Source: Oscillospiraceae bacterium (GTDB lineage Bacteria; Bacillota; Clostridia; Oscillospirales; Oscillospiraceae). Taken from it: DNA of 37,431 nucleotides. A model generated the notes under the pieces. It saw nothing but the letters and a program-made list of their open reading frames with translations, had not been told where the DNA came from and ran no database searches. Where the stretch lies: positions 1-37,431 of the forward strand of contig CACYLY010000026.1 in the NCBI GenBank assembly GCA_902775355.1, read 5' to 3'. Shown here piece by piece: positions 7,743-16,557 of the stretch (positions are counted from its first letter, which is position 1; each line of letters begins with the position of its first letter). Both the position numbers and the translations under genes were made by a program.

Positions 7743-9038
7743 ATGGAAGAACAGATCAGAAAGAAAGAACGGGCCGTGCTGGCAGGCCTGGCCGCCGCCA
7801 GCATGGACGAGCATGAACGCTCCACGGACGTGAGCATGGAGGAGCTGGCCGCCCTGGTGGAGACCGCCGGCGGCGAGGCCGTGGCCATGCTGATCCAGAG
7901 CCGGCCCACGCCGGAGCCCCGCAGCTTCATCGGAGACGGCAAGGTGCAGGAGATGAAGGCCCTCATCGAGGCCAACGACTGCGACCTGGCCGTGTTCGAC
8001 AACGAGCTCTCCCCTTCCCAGATGCGGGTCCTCTCCGAAGATCTGGGGGTGAAGGTGCTGGACCGCTCGGGCCTGATCCTGGACATTTTTGCCCAGCGGG
8101 CCCAGACAAAGGAGGGTCAGCTCCAGGTGGAGCTGGCCCAGTACAAGTATCTGCTCCCCCGGCTCACCGGCATGTGGAGCCACCTGGTGCGGCAGACCGC
8201 CTCCGGCGGCTCCAGCCCCATCGGCACCCGCGGCCCCGGCGAGACCCAGCTGGAGACGGACCGCCGCCACATCCGGCGGAAGATCCAGAAGCTGGAGGAG
8301 GAGCTGGCCGCGGTGCGGAAGGTCCGCTCCACCCAGCGCCGCCGGCGGGAGAAGAACGCCATGCCCGTGGTGGCCCTGGTGGGCTACACCAACGCGGGCA
8401 AGTCCACGCTTTTAAACTGCCTCACCGGCTCGGATATCCCAGCCAACGACCGGCTTTTCGACACGCTGGACACCACCACCCGCCGCCTGCGCGTCGACGA
8501 GAGCACCGAGGTGCTGCTGTCCGACACGGTGGGCTTCATCCGCAAGCTCCCCACCCATCTGGTGGAGGCCTTCAAGGCCACGCTGGAGGAGCTGAGCTAC
8601 GCCGACGTGCTGCTGCACGTTATCGACATCTCCAACCCCGAGTGGCAGGAGCAGGCCCGGGTGGTGGAGGAGCTGATCCGCCAGCTGGGGGCCGAGAGCA
8701 CCCCCTGCCTGCGGGTTTTCAACAAGTGCGACCGCTATATCGGCATCCTGCCCCACGGGGAGGACGTGATCTGCATCTCCGCCAAGAGCGGCGAGGGGGC
8801 GGCGGATCTGGTGAAAAAGCTCTCGGAAATGCTGGACCGGGGCAAGCGCCAGGTGAGCCTGCTGCTGCCTTACAGCGCCGCCGGACTGCTGGACAGTCTG
8901 AACCGGGAGGCCAAGGTGCTGCGCACGGACTACACCGAGGCCGGCATCGAGGTGGAGGCCGTGGTCCAGCCCGAGCTCTACGGCCGGGTGAAGCGGTATA
9001 TCCCCGGCTTCGCGGAGACGAAGGAAGACTGGGAGTAA
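7743..9038 (+). CDS. hflX: GTPase HflX
   Basis: A ribosome-associated GTPase that splits stalled or hibernating 70S ribosomes, 431 residues. The N-terminal HflX domain includes RSGLILDIFAQRAQTKEGQLQVELAQ and the diagnostic GPGETQLETDRR (164-175). The G domain has G1 GYTNAGKST (214-222), the DTVGF G3 motif and the NKCD G4 motif. An in-frame TTG at 7710 overlaps the preceding gene, but the ATG at 7743 has AAAGGA 6 bases upstream and is preferred. It sits 13 bases after the carboxypeptidase and is probably co-transcribed. Confidence 0.97.
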   Translation: MEEQIRKKERAVLAGLAAASMDEHERSTDVSMEELAALVETAGGEAVAMLIQSRPTPEPRSFIGDGKVQEMKALIEANDCDLAVFDNELSPSQMRVLSEDLGVKVLDRSGLILDIFAQRAQTKEGQLQVELAQYKYLLPRLTGMWSHLVRQTASGGSSPIGTRGPGETQLETDRRHIRRKIQKLEEELAAVRKVRSTQRRRREKNAMPVVALVGYTNAGKSTLLNCLTGSDIPANDRLFDTLDTTTRRLRVDESTEVLLSDTVGFIRKLPTHLVEAFKATLEELSYADVLLHVIDISNPEWQEQARVVEELIRQLGAESTPCLRVFNKCDRYIGILPHGEDVICISAKSGEGAADLVKKLSEMLDRGKRQVSLLLPYSAAGLLDSLNREAKVLRTDYTEAGIEVEAVVQPELYGRVKRYIPGFAETKEDWE

Positions 9039-9046
9039 AGGCTGCT

Positions 9047-9211
9047 GGCTTCCCCGCGCACGGGGAAGCTGTCAGCGAAGCTGACTGATGAGGTCCCCGA
9101 GCGCAGCGAGGATTCATCCTTGTCTCTGTGCCGCGCAGGCTTTGAAGACCTCATCCGTCATTTGCCTTCCGTGAGACGGCGAATGACACCTTCCCCTTGC
9201 GAGGGGAAGGC
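9047..9211. repeat. MITE-like repeat with TTCCCC/GGGGAA hairpin ends (copy 1)
   Basis: The element opens with a hairpin GGCTTCCCC...GGGGAAGC and closes with CACCTTCCCC...GGGGAAGGC. Inside, CTGATGAGG and CCTCATCCGTCA form an inner inverted pair. The copy at 19858-20030 has the same order of parts with different stem sequences. No gene is seen in 9039-9287, which holds this repeat and one REP. Confidence 0.7.
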
Positions 9212-9221
9212 AAGACGCGCC

Positions 9222-9245
9222 GTAGGGGCGATTCACGAATCGCCC
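9222..9245 (+). repeat. REP-like palindrome
   Basis: GTAG followed by 9-bp arms GGGCGATTC/GAATCGCCC with a 2-base loop. The same stem occurs inverted at 1273-1296. Confidence 0.8.
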
Positions 9246-9287
9246 GCAGTTTTCAGATTATTTCGTATTAGGACGAGGAATTTCGCT

Positions 9288-9815
9288 ATGACGACGCCCA
9301 TTATCGAGACCCAGCGGTTGGTGCTGCGGCCCTGGCGGGAGGAAGACGCCCCCGGGCTGTACCGCTGCGCCTCGGACCCCCAGGTGGGGCCGGCGGCGGG
9401 CTGGGCCGTTCACACCAGCGTGGAGGACAGCCTGCAGGTGCTGCGCAGCATCCTCATGAAGCCGGACACCTGGGCCCTCACCCTGAAGGGCAGCGACGAG
9501 CCCATCGGCAGCGCGGGGGTCTTCCCCACCGACTGGCCCGACGGGAAGGGGCAGCCGGAGATCGGCTACTGGGTGGCCCGGCCCTTCTGGGGACGGGGCA
9601 TCGCGCCGGAGGCGGTGCGGGCCCTGATCGCCCTGTGCTTTGACCGGGGCGATCAGGAGGTCTTCTGCGCCCACGCGGATTTCAACCTCAAGTCCCGCCG
9701 GGTCATCGAAAAGTGCGGCTTCCGCTATCTGGGGGACGCGCCCTGGACAAGCAGTCTGGGCGACATCCGCAACTGCCGCTATTATTCCATCCGCCGGGAG
9801 GACTGGCAGCCATGA
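9288..9815 (+). CDS. GNAT N-acetyltransferase, RimJ/RimL type
   Basis: A 175-residue acetyl-CoA-dependent acetyltransferase. The N-terminus IETQRLVLRPWREEDAPGLYR is typical of RimJ/RimL-like enzymes. The acetyl-CoA site is PFWGRGIAPEAVRALIALCF, and the C-terminal part NLKSRRVIEKCGFRYLG completes the fold. The substrate is unknown. The ATG at 9288 has GAGGAA upstream; the frame is open back to 9120 but that part is repeat sequence. The stop overlaps the next gene by 4 bases (ATGA). Confidence 0.92.
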   Translation: MTTPIIETQRLVLRPWREEDAPGLYRCASDPQVGPAAGWAVHTSVEDSLQVLRSILMKPDTWALTLKGSDEPIGSAGVFPTDWPDGKGQPEIGYWVARPFWGRGIAPEAVRALIALCFDRGDQEVFCAHADFNLKSRRVIEKCGFRYLGDAPWTSSLGDIRNCRYYSIRREDWQP

Positions 9816-10270
9816 GCGGCTTTGTTTTCAGCGAACGCTTTGATTCCCTCCCCGGCGAGAGCGGGATGCACCTGGAGATCTGCGAAAAGCACCCCGGCGA
9901 CGGGGCGCTGCTTCCCTTTTACTATTACGACATCTTCGTGGACCGGCAGGCGGCGGGAAAGATCAGCATCCGCATCGGCGACAATTTCCACTCCTACTAC
10001 AACGGCCACGTGGGCTACGAGATCGACGAGCCCTTCCGCGGCCGCCGCCTGTCCCTGGCCGCGCTGCGCCTGGTACTGCCGGTGGCGCGCTGGCACGGGA
10101 TGCGGCGCATCTATATCACCTGCGCCGCCTCCAACGAGGCCTCCCGCCGGATCATCGAGGCCGCCGGGGGCAGGCTTCTGGAGATCTGCCCTGTGCCGCG
10201 GACGTATTTCGCCTGGTATGAGGGCATCGAAGACCACAGGATATATCTGCTGGATCTGGAGAAGGACTGA
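9812..10270 (+). CDS. GNAT-like acetyltransferase
   Basis: A 152-residue protein with a GNAT-like core: GHVGYEIDEPFRGRRLSLAALRLV resembles the acetyl-CoA binding loop (R-G-R-x-L in place of the usual Q-x-x-G-x-G/A), and SNEASRRIIEAAGGRLL matches the last helix and strand. The substrate is unknown. The start codon overlaps the stop of the preceding acetyltransferase by 4 bases, indicating coupling, and yigZ follows 3 bases after the stop. GGGAGGA lies about 10 bases before the ATG. Confidence 0.85.
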   Translation: MSGFVFSERFDSLPGESGMHLEICEKHPGDGALLPFYYYDIFVDRQAAGKISIRIGDNFHSYYNGHVGYEIDEPFRGRRLSLAALRLVLPVARWHGMRRIYITCAASNEASRRIIEAAGGRLLEICPVPRTYFAWYEGIEDHRIYLLDLEKD

Positions 10271-10273
10271 ACC

Positions 10274-10897
10274 ATGACAGAATACAAGATCCCCACCGGC
10301 GCCGGGGAGAGCGAGTATGTGGAAAAACGCAGCCGCTTTCTGGGCCACATCCGCCCCGTGGAGACGGAGGACGAGGCCCGGGCCTTCGTGGCCGAGATGA
10401 AAAAGAAATACTACGACGCCCGGCACAACTGCTGGTGCTACCTGCTGAAGGACGGGCCGGAGCGCTACTCCGACGACGGGGAGCCCCAGGGCACCGCCGG
10501 CATCCCCATGCTGGAGGTCTTTCGGCGGGAGGGCGTGACTAACCTGGTCTGCGTGGTGACCCGCTACTTCGGCGGGGTGCTGCTGGGCACCGGCGGCCTC
10601 TTCCGGGCCTACACCAAGAGCGCCAGGGACGCCCTGGAGGCCGCGGGCCGCTCGGCGGTGCGCCGCTGGATCTGCATGGAGCTGCCCTGCTCCTACGCCG
10701 CCCTGGAGCGCTGCAAGCAGGAGATCGCCGCCTTTGACGGGGCGGTGGAGGATCTGGACTACGGCGCAGGCGTCACCATCCGCGCCCTGCTGCCGGAGGA
10801 AAAGAGCGAGACCTTCCGGGAGCGGATCTTCGACGTCAGCGGCGGGACCATCCGGGCCCGCGTCACCGGCGAGAGCCACCGGGCCGTGCCGCTGTGA
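10274..10897 (+). CDS. yigZ: YigZ/IMPACT family protein
   Basis: A 207-residue member of the UPF0029/IMPACT family. The N-terminal domain carries EKRSRFLGHI, HNCWCYLL, ERYSDDGEPQGTAGIPML and VTRYFGGVLLGTGGL, all hallmarks of the family. A C-terminal DUF1949-like domain (about 135-205) follows. The precise role is unknown; eukaryotic IMPACT acts in translational control. The gene is the last of a run that begins with the carboxypeptidases. The stop codon is followed by a heptamer pair and an intrinsic terminator. Confidence 0.94.
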   Translation: MTEYKIPTGAGESEYVEKRSRFLGHIRPVETEDEARAFVAEMKKKYYDARHNCWCYLLKDGPERYSDDGEPQGTAGIPMLEVFRREGVTNLVCVVTRYFGGVLLGTGGLFRAYTKSARDALEAAGRSAVRRWICMELPCSYAALERCKQEIAAFDGAVEDLDYGAGVTIRALLPEEKSETFRERIFDVSGGTIRARVTGESHRAVPL

Positions 10898-10912
10898 GGT
10901 TTTAGGTTTTAG
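10895..10912 (+). repeat. GGTTTTA heptamer pair at the yigZ stop codon
   Basis: The stop TGA is followed by GGTTTTAGGTTTTAG, 18 bases identical to the complement of 1373-1390 at another gene's stop codon. Confidence 0.75.
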
Positions 10913-10926
10913 AATACTAGAATATG

Positions 10927-10957
10927 GGAGCCGCCGGCGTGGCCGGCGGCTTCCTTT
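10927..10957 (+). terminator. Intrinsic terminator after yigZ
   Basis: 10-bp stem AGCCGCCGGC/GCCGGCGGCT with a GTG loop, followed by TCCTTTTGC. The next 130 bases up to dgt are A-rich with no gene. Confidence 0.8.
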
Positions 10958-11084
10958 TGCTCGTTTCGGTCTTGGGCGGCGGGGGCAAAGATCCTCGAAA
11001 AAAAATATGGGAAATAAAAAAGGGAAATAAAAAAACGCGTCGTATAGGATAAGTAGACGAATCTTTGAACGGGAGGCGGAGCCT

Positions 11085-12089
11085 ATGAGCATCCCGCGCA
11101 TCGAACGCGAACAGTTGGAGCATGTATTGATCGGGCCCTACGGCGTGCTCTCCGAGAACAGCCGGGGCCGCCTGCAGCCGGAGCCGGAGTGCGACATCCG
11201 TCCCTGCTTCCAGCGGGACATTGACCGGATCACCCACTCCAAGGCCTTTCGCCGCCTGAAGCACAAGACCCAGGTTTTCCTCCAGCCGGAGGGGGATCAC
11301 TACCGCACCCGCCTGACCCACACCCTGGAGGTCACCCGCCTGGCCCGCACCGTAGCCCGGGCCCTTCGCTTCAACGAGGATCTGGCCGAGGCCATCGCCC
11401 TGGGCCACGACCTGGGCCACACCCCCTTCGGCCACGCCGGGGAGCGGGCCCTGAACAAGATCTACGAGGGCGGCTTCAAGCACTATGAGCAGAGCCTGCG
11501 GGTGGTGGACCTGCTGGAGCGGGACGGGCAAGGCCTGAACCTGTGCTATGAGACCCGCATGGGCATCCTGAACCACACCCACGGCGCGCCGGACGACACC
11601 CGGGAGGCCACCACGGTCCGTCTCTGCGACCGGATCGCCTACATCAACCACGACCTGGACGACTCCATCCGCGCCGGCATCCTCACCGCCGAGGACGTGC
11701 CCCAAAGGATCCGGGAGGCCTGCGGGGAGAGGAACAGCGAGCGCATCAACGCCTTTCTGACGGATCTGATCCAAAACAGCGGCGAGGGCGAGCTGAAAAT
11801 GTCCCCCGCCATGCAGGAGACTTTCCAGTTCTTCCACAGCTTCATGTACTCCGACATCTACACCAATCCCGTTGCCAAGAGCGAGGAGAGCAAGGTGGAG
11901 GGCATCCTCGGCCGCCTCTTCGACTACTATACCGCCCGCCCCGAGGCCCTGCCCGAGGACTTCCAGCCCATCGTGGAGCGGGAAGGTCGGGGCCGCGCCG
12001 CCTGTGACTACATCTCCGGCATGACCGACGGCTATGCCATGGAGAAATACGGCGAGCTGTTCATCCCCTTTGCGTGGTCGGTGAAATAA
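11085..12089 (+). CDS. dgt: dGTP triphosphohydrolase-like HD protein
   Basis: A 334-residue HD-domain phosphohydrolase of the Dgt family, which hydrolyses dNTPs to nucleosides and triphosphate. The family opening is visible (FQRDIDRITHSKAFRRLKHK and RTRLTHTLEV), with the metal ligands His in RLTHT and the His-Asp pair of GHDLGHTPFGHAGE; a further Asp lies in RIAYINHDLDDS. The start at 11085 has GGGAGG upstream. In many Clostridia dgt lies directly before dnaG and rpoD. Here the order is kept but a four-helix-bundle gene between heptamer arrays is inserted. Confidence 0.93.
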   Translation: MSIPRIEREQLEHVLIGPYGVLSENSRGRLQPEPECDIRPCFQRDIDRITHSKAFRRLKHKTQVFLQPEGDHYRTRLTHTLEVTRLARTVARALRFNEDLAEAIALGHDLGHTPFGHAGERALNKIYEGGFKHYEQSLRVVDLLERDGQGLNLCYETRMGILNHTHGAPDDTREATTVRLCDRIAYINHDLDDSIRAGILTAEDVPQRIREACGERNSERINAFLTDLIQNSGEGELKMSPAMQETFQFFHSFMYSDIYTNPVAKSEESKVEGILGRLFDYYTARPEALPEDFQPIVEREGRGRAACDYISGMTDGYAMEKYGELFIPFAWSVK

Positions 12090-12103
12090 AACTCTGTGTA
12101 TAG

Positions 12104-12131
12104 TTCGTAGTGTTTAGTTCGTAGTTCGTAG
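12104..12131. repeat. Left heptamer array of the four-helix-bundle element
   Basis: Four contiguous 7-base units: TTCGTAG, TGTTTAG, TTCGTAG, TTCGTAG. They are the complement of the units in the array at 12516-12574, so the two arrays form an inverted pair around the gene at 12156. The array begins 14 bases after the dgt stop codon. Confidence 0.85.
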
Positions 12132-12155
12132 TAGATCGCTGACCGGAGGATCGTT

Positions 12156-12512
12156 ATGGCGTTTTGCAGTTACCGGGAATTGATTGTCTGGCAAAAAGCG
12201 ATGGATCTTGTCGATGAAGTCTATCTCCTTGTGAAAGAACTTCCCAAAGAAGAACAGTTTGCTTTATCAAATCAGTTGCGCAGGGCCGTTGTTTCCATTC
12301 CCTCAAATATTGCCGAAGGGCAAGGACGAAACACAAGAAAAGACTTTATACAGTTTCTTTCCATTGCACGCGGGTCTGTATTTGAAGTAGAAACGCAACT
12401 TCTGATATGTGTTCGTCAGAATTATATTTCAGAGGCACAGGCACACAAGAGTCTTCATCTTTGTGCAGAAGTTGGACGGATTCTGACAAAAATGACGGCA
12501 AATCCGAAATAG
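12156..12512 (+). CDS. Four-helix bundle protein (23S rRNA IVS / bAvd-like)
   Basis: A 118-residue member of the four-helix bundle family known from ORFs in 23S rRNA intervening sequences and related to the accessory protein of diversity-generating retroelements. Family marks are YRELIVWQKAMDLVDEVY, LSNQLRRAVVSIPSNIAEGQGR and FLSIARGSVFEVETQL. Its molecular role is not firmly known. It has a GGAGG ribosome site. It is clearly more AT-rich than dgt and dnaG, and lies between inverted arrays of a 7-base repeat inside the dgt-dnaG-rpoD group, so it looks inserted. No reverse transcriptase or rRNA gene is nearby. Confidence 0.93.
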   Translation: MAFCSYRELIVWQKAMDLVDEVYLLVKELPKEEQFALSNQLRRAVVSIPSNIAEGQGRNTRKDFIQFLSIARGSVFEVETQLLICVRQNYISEAQAHKSLHLCAEVGRILTKMTANPK

Positions 12513-12515
12513 AAT

Positions 12516-12574
12516 CTACGAACTACGATCTACGAACTTCGAACTACGATCTACGAACTACGAACTACGAACTA
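12516..12574. repeat. Right heptamer array of the four-helix-bundle element
   Basis: Eight units of CTACGAA with variants CTACGAT and CTTCGAA, plus a final CTA, in exact 7-base register over 59 bases. It starts 4 bases after the stop of the four-helix-bundle gene and ends just before the dnaG ribosome site. Confidence 0.9.
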
Positions 12575-12596
12575 GAATCACCGGAGGTGATTCCCT

Positions 12597-14349
12597 ATGC
12601 CCTTTCCTGAAAAGTTCATAGACGAGCTGGTGGAGCGCAACGACATCGTGGACGTGGTTTCCGGCTATGTGCGGCTCTCCAAGCGCAGCGGGGCCAATCA
12701 GTTCGGGCTCTGCCCCTTCCACAGCGAGAAGACCCCCTCCTTCGCCGTGAATCCGGAAAAGCAGATCTACCACTGCTTCGGCTGCGGCAAGGGCGGCAGC
12801 GTCATCAACTTCATCATGGAGATCGAGAACCTGGGCTATCGGGACGCGGTGGCCTTTCTGGCCCGCCGGGCGGGGATGACCATGCCCCAGGAGCAGGACG
12901 ATGCCGAGAGCCGCAAGCGCGCCCGGATGCTGGCTCTGAACAAGGACGCCGCCCGGTTCTTCTACGAGCAACTGTCCAGCCCCGGAGGGAAGCGGGCCGC
13001 GGAATACATGGCCCGGCGCCGCATCTCCCCCGCCACCGCCAAAAACTTCGGCCTGGGCTTCGCGCCGGACACTTGGGACAGTCTGGAGAAGGCCATGCGC
13101 CTTAAGGGCTACTCCGACTTTGAGCTGGCGGACGCGGGCCTGGTGCGCCGGGGCAAGAGCGGCGGCTTTTACGACACCTTCCGGGACCGGCTCATGTTCC
13201 CGGTGATCGACGTGCGGGGCAACGTCATCGGCTTCTCCGGCCGCATCCTGGGGGACGGGGAGCCCAAGTACATGAACAGCCCCGAGACCCTGGTTTTCAA
13301 CAAGAGCCGCAACCTTTTCGCCCTGAATCTGGCGAAAAAATCCAAAAGCGGATATATCATCCTCTCCGAGGGCAATATAGACGTGGTATCCCTCCATCAG
13401 GCTGGTTTCGACTCGGCGGTGGCCTCCCTGGGCACCTCGCTGACGCCGGAGCAGGCCCGGCTCCTCTCCCGCTACACCAGCCAGGTCATCATCGCCTACG
13501 ACAACGACGGGGCGGGGATGAAGGCCTCCCAGCGGGCCATCACGATCCTGGAAAAGCTGGACGTGAAGGTCAAGGTCCTGCAGCTCAGCGGCGCCAAGGA
13601 CCCGGACGAGTTCATCAAGGCCAAGGGGCCCGAGGCCTTCCGCAAGCTGCTGGAGGGCTCGGAGGCCCAGGTGGACTACCGGCTTCGGGGCGTGACGGAG
13701 AAATACGACCTGAGCCAGGACGAGCAGAAGGTGGAATTCCTCAAGGAGGCCTCGGACCTGGTGGCCCGGCTCCCCGGCCCGGTGGAGCGGCAGGTCTACG
13801 CCATGCGGGTGGCAAATCTCGCCGGCGTGCCCAACGACGTGGTCAGCGCCGAGGTGGAGCGCCGCCGCAAGCGCCTGGTGACCAAGGCCGCCCGGGAGGA
13901 GGAGCGGCAGCAGGAGCGGCCCGAGCGGCAGGCCCAGCCCAGCGAAAAGGAGCTGCGCTACGAGGACCCGGTGTCCGCCCGGGCGGAGGAGGGTCTGATC
14001 CGGCTGCTCAGCCTGGACCCGGCCCTGGGCGCCCGGGAGAAGCTGCCGGAGGCCGAGGCCTTCTCCTCCCCGGCCCTGGGCCATATCTACAGCGTGCTGC
14101 TGGAGCGGATCCGGCAGCACGAGAGCGTGAGCAGCGCCAACCTGGGCGAGGCGCTGACCGGGCCGGAGATGAGCCTGCTGGTGCGCATCCAGCAGGCCCC
14201 GGTGAATCTGCAGCAGGGCGAAAAAGCCCTGGAGGACTACATAAAGTGCATCCAAGAGCACCGAGAACAGCGCGAACAGAAAAACAAACCCACAGATCTG
14301 CGGGCCCTTGCCCGGCAGCAAAGAGAAAAAGGAAAGAGGTATGAGGGAA

Positions 14350-14357
<8 letters not shown>
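12597..14357 (+). CDS. dnaG: DNA primase
   Basis: Synthesises RNA primers for replication; 586 residues, normal for the family. The CHC2 zinc-binding domain has Cys39, His42, Cys60 and Cys63 (CPFH...CFGC). The catalytic core and TOPRIM domain follow, with Glu258 in the stretch [10 protein letters not shown] (EGYMD is more usual) and Asp302/Asp304 in AYDNDGAG. The last 140 residues form the helicase-binding domain. The start at 12597 has GGAGGTGA 6 bases upstream. The stop overlaps the rpoD start by 8 bases. The usual upstream promoter region is now occupied by a heptamer array. Confidence 0.97.
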
Positions 14358-15615
<1,258 letters not shown>

Positions 15616-15629
15616 GAAGGCCGCGTCCT

Positions 15630-15730
15630 TAACCCAAAGTTTGTCATCCCGGGTCTTCTCCCGCTTGTCATCCTGCGCGCCTCTCCCACTTGTCATCCTG
15701 AGCGAGCGAAGCGAGTCGAAGGATCTTCCC
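15630..15730 (+). repeat. TTGTCATCC repeats after rpoD
   Basis: Three starts of TTGTCATCC occur at about 15641, 15666 and 15692. The third reads on as TTGTCATCCTGAGCGAGCG and ends with GTCGAAGGATCTTCCCGC. This form resembles a dispersed repeat common in many bacterial phyla (from memory, not searched). Confidence 0.55.
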
Positions 15731-15767
15731 GCGCTTCGCCGCCCGCAAGGGGAAGCCCGCCTTTTGT

Positions 15768-15799
15768 CGCAAAACCGCCGCAGCAGCGGCGGTTTTGCG
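15768..15799 (+). terminator. Hairpin terminator after rpoD
   Basis: A perfect 13-bp stem, CGCAAAACCGCCG with CGGCGGTTTTGCG, and a 6-base loop. A-rich on the left and T-rich on the right arm, so it could work in both directions. A second, weaker inverted repeat (TTGAGAAC...GGTTCTCAA, about 15827-15862) follows. Confidence 0.65.
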
Positions 15800-15936
15800 C
15801 GTTTCGGGACGCTTTGCGGTCTTCTATTGAGAACTTGGATGCTATTCATGCCAGGTTCTCAACGGCGCACCGGCATTTCCACCGCCCCTTCCGCGCGTTT
15901 TCAAGGCAAAGGCCCGGGTAGGGCGGAGGGGAACGC

Positions 15937-15962
15937 GTAGGGCGGGGCGCCCTCGCCCCGCC
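15937..15962 (+). repeat. REP-like palindrome
   Basis: GTAG followed by 9-bp arms GGCGGGGCG/CGCCCCGCC with a CCCT loop. A degenerate GTAG-headed copy seems to follow near 15993. No gene is seen in 15616-16557. Confidence 0.75.
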
Positions 15963-16034
15963 GCAGAAGGCGCACGCGGCAGGTACAACCGCGTAGGACG
16001 CGATGCCTTCCTCGCGCCGCAGAACGGAGACGAC

Positions 16035-16353
16035 GGAGCGATCAAGGGATCGCTCCCTACGCGGCAGACGGAGACGCGCCCGTAGGGAGGCATCCCCTGA
16101 TGCCTCCGCGGATTATGCGGTCACATTACGACGGAGCGACGAGGGCGTCGCTCCCTACGCGCAAGGCGGAGACGCGCCCGTAGGGAGGCATCCCCTGACG
16201 CCTCCGCGGATTATGCGGTCACATTACGACGGAGCGATCAAGGGATCGCTCCCTACGCGCAAGACGGAGACGCGCCCGTAGGGAGGCATCCCCTGATGCC
16301 TCCGCGGATTATGCGGTCTCATTACGACGGAGCGACGAGGGATCGCTCCCTAC
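16035..16353. repeat. BIME-like array of paired inverted REPs, 98-bp period
   Basis: Minus-oriented REPs (GGAGCGATC stem, ending CTAC) begin at 16035, 16133, 16231 and 16329. Plus-oriented REPs (GTAG, then GGAGGCATC/GATGCCTCC) begin at 16082, 16180 and 16278. All intervals are exactly 98 bases. Linker sequence (GCGGATTATGCGGTCACATT) is also conserved. Stem changes in one unit are matched on both sides: GGAGCGACG pairs with CGTCGCTCC at 16133-16158. Confidence 0.9.
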
Positions 16354-16406
16354 GCGCAAGACGGAGACGCGCAGGACGCTGCGCTCGCGAGCTCCCGCCG
16401 CTGCAG

Positions 16407-16445
16407 ACAGCACTGCCGATCCAGACGACAGTGCTGTTTTCTTTC
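16407..16445 (+). terminator. Terminator-like hairpin before the zinc-ribbon genes
   Basis: An 8-bp stem ACAGCACT/AGTGCTGT (16407-16414, 16430-16437) followed by TTTCTTTCC. It would stop read-through from rpoD and the repeat array before the next promoter. Confidence 0.6.
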
Positions 16446-16474
16446 CCCGCGCCCCGCCGGGAGTGAACTTTCTC

Positions 16475-16503
16475 TTTATCTGGAGACGGAACTGTGCTAT
16501 ACT
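16475..16503 (+). promoter_or_regulatory. Possible extended -10 promoter
   Basis: TGCTATACT (16495-16503) is an extended -10 box with only a weak -35 (TTTATC, 16475-16480) at 17 bases. It lies about 54 bases before the first zinc-ribbon gene. A second TATAAT at 16509 has no -35 partner. Confidence 0.5.
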
Positions 16504-16557
16504 ATTTTTATAATGGTGAAATATCCTGACTTTCCGGGATGAAAGGAAGTGTTCTCC

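Noticed and set aside
12156-12512. Diversity-generating retroelement
   Set aside because: The four-helix protein resembles the Avd accessory factor, but there is no reverse transcriptase, template repeat or variable target gene in the window.
12516-12574. CRISPR or tRNA-like structure in the heptamer array
   Set aside because: It is a plain 7-base tandem repeat without spacers or cloverleaf.
16035-16353. CRISPR array
   Set aside because: The 98-base unit has no unique spacers; both repeat and linker are conserved and the units are paired inverted REPs. No cas genes are present.
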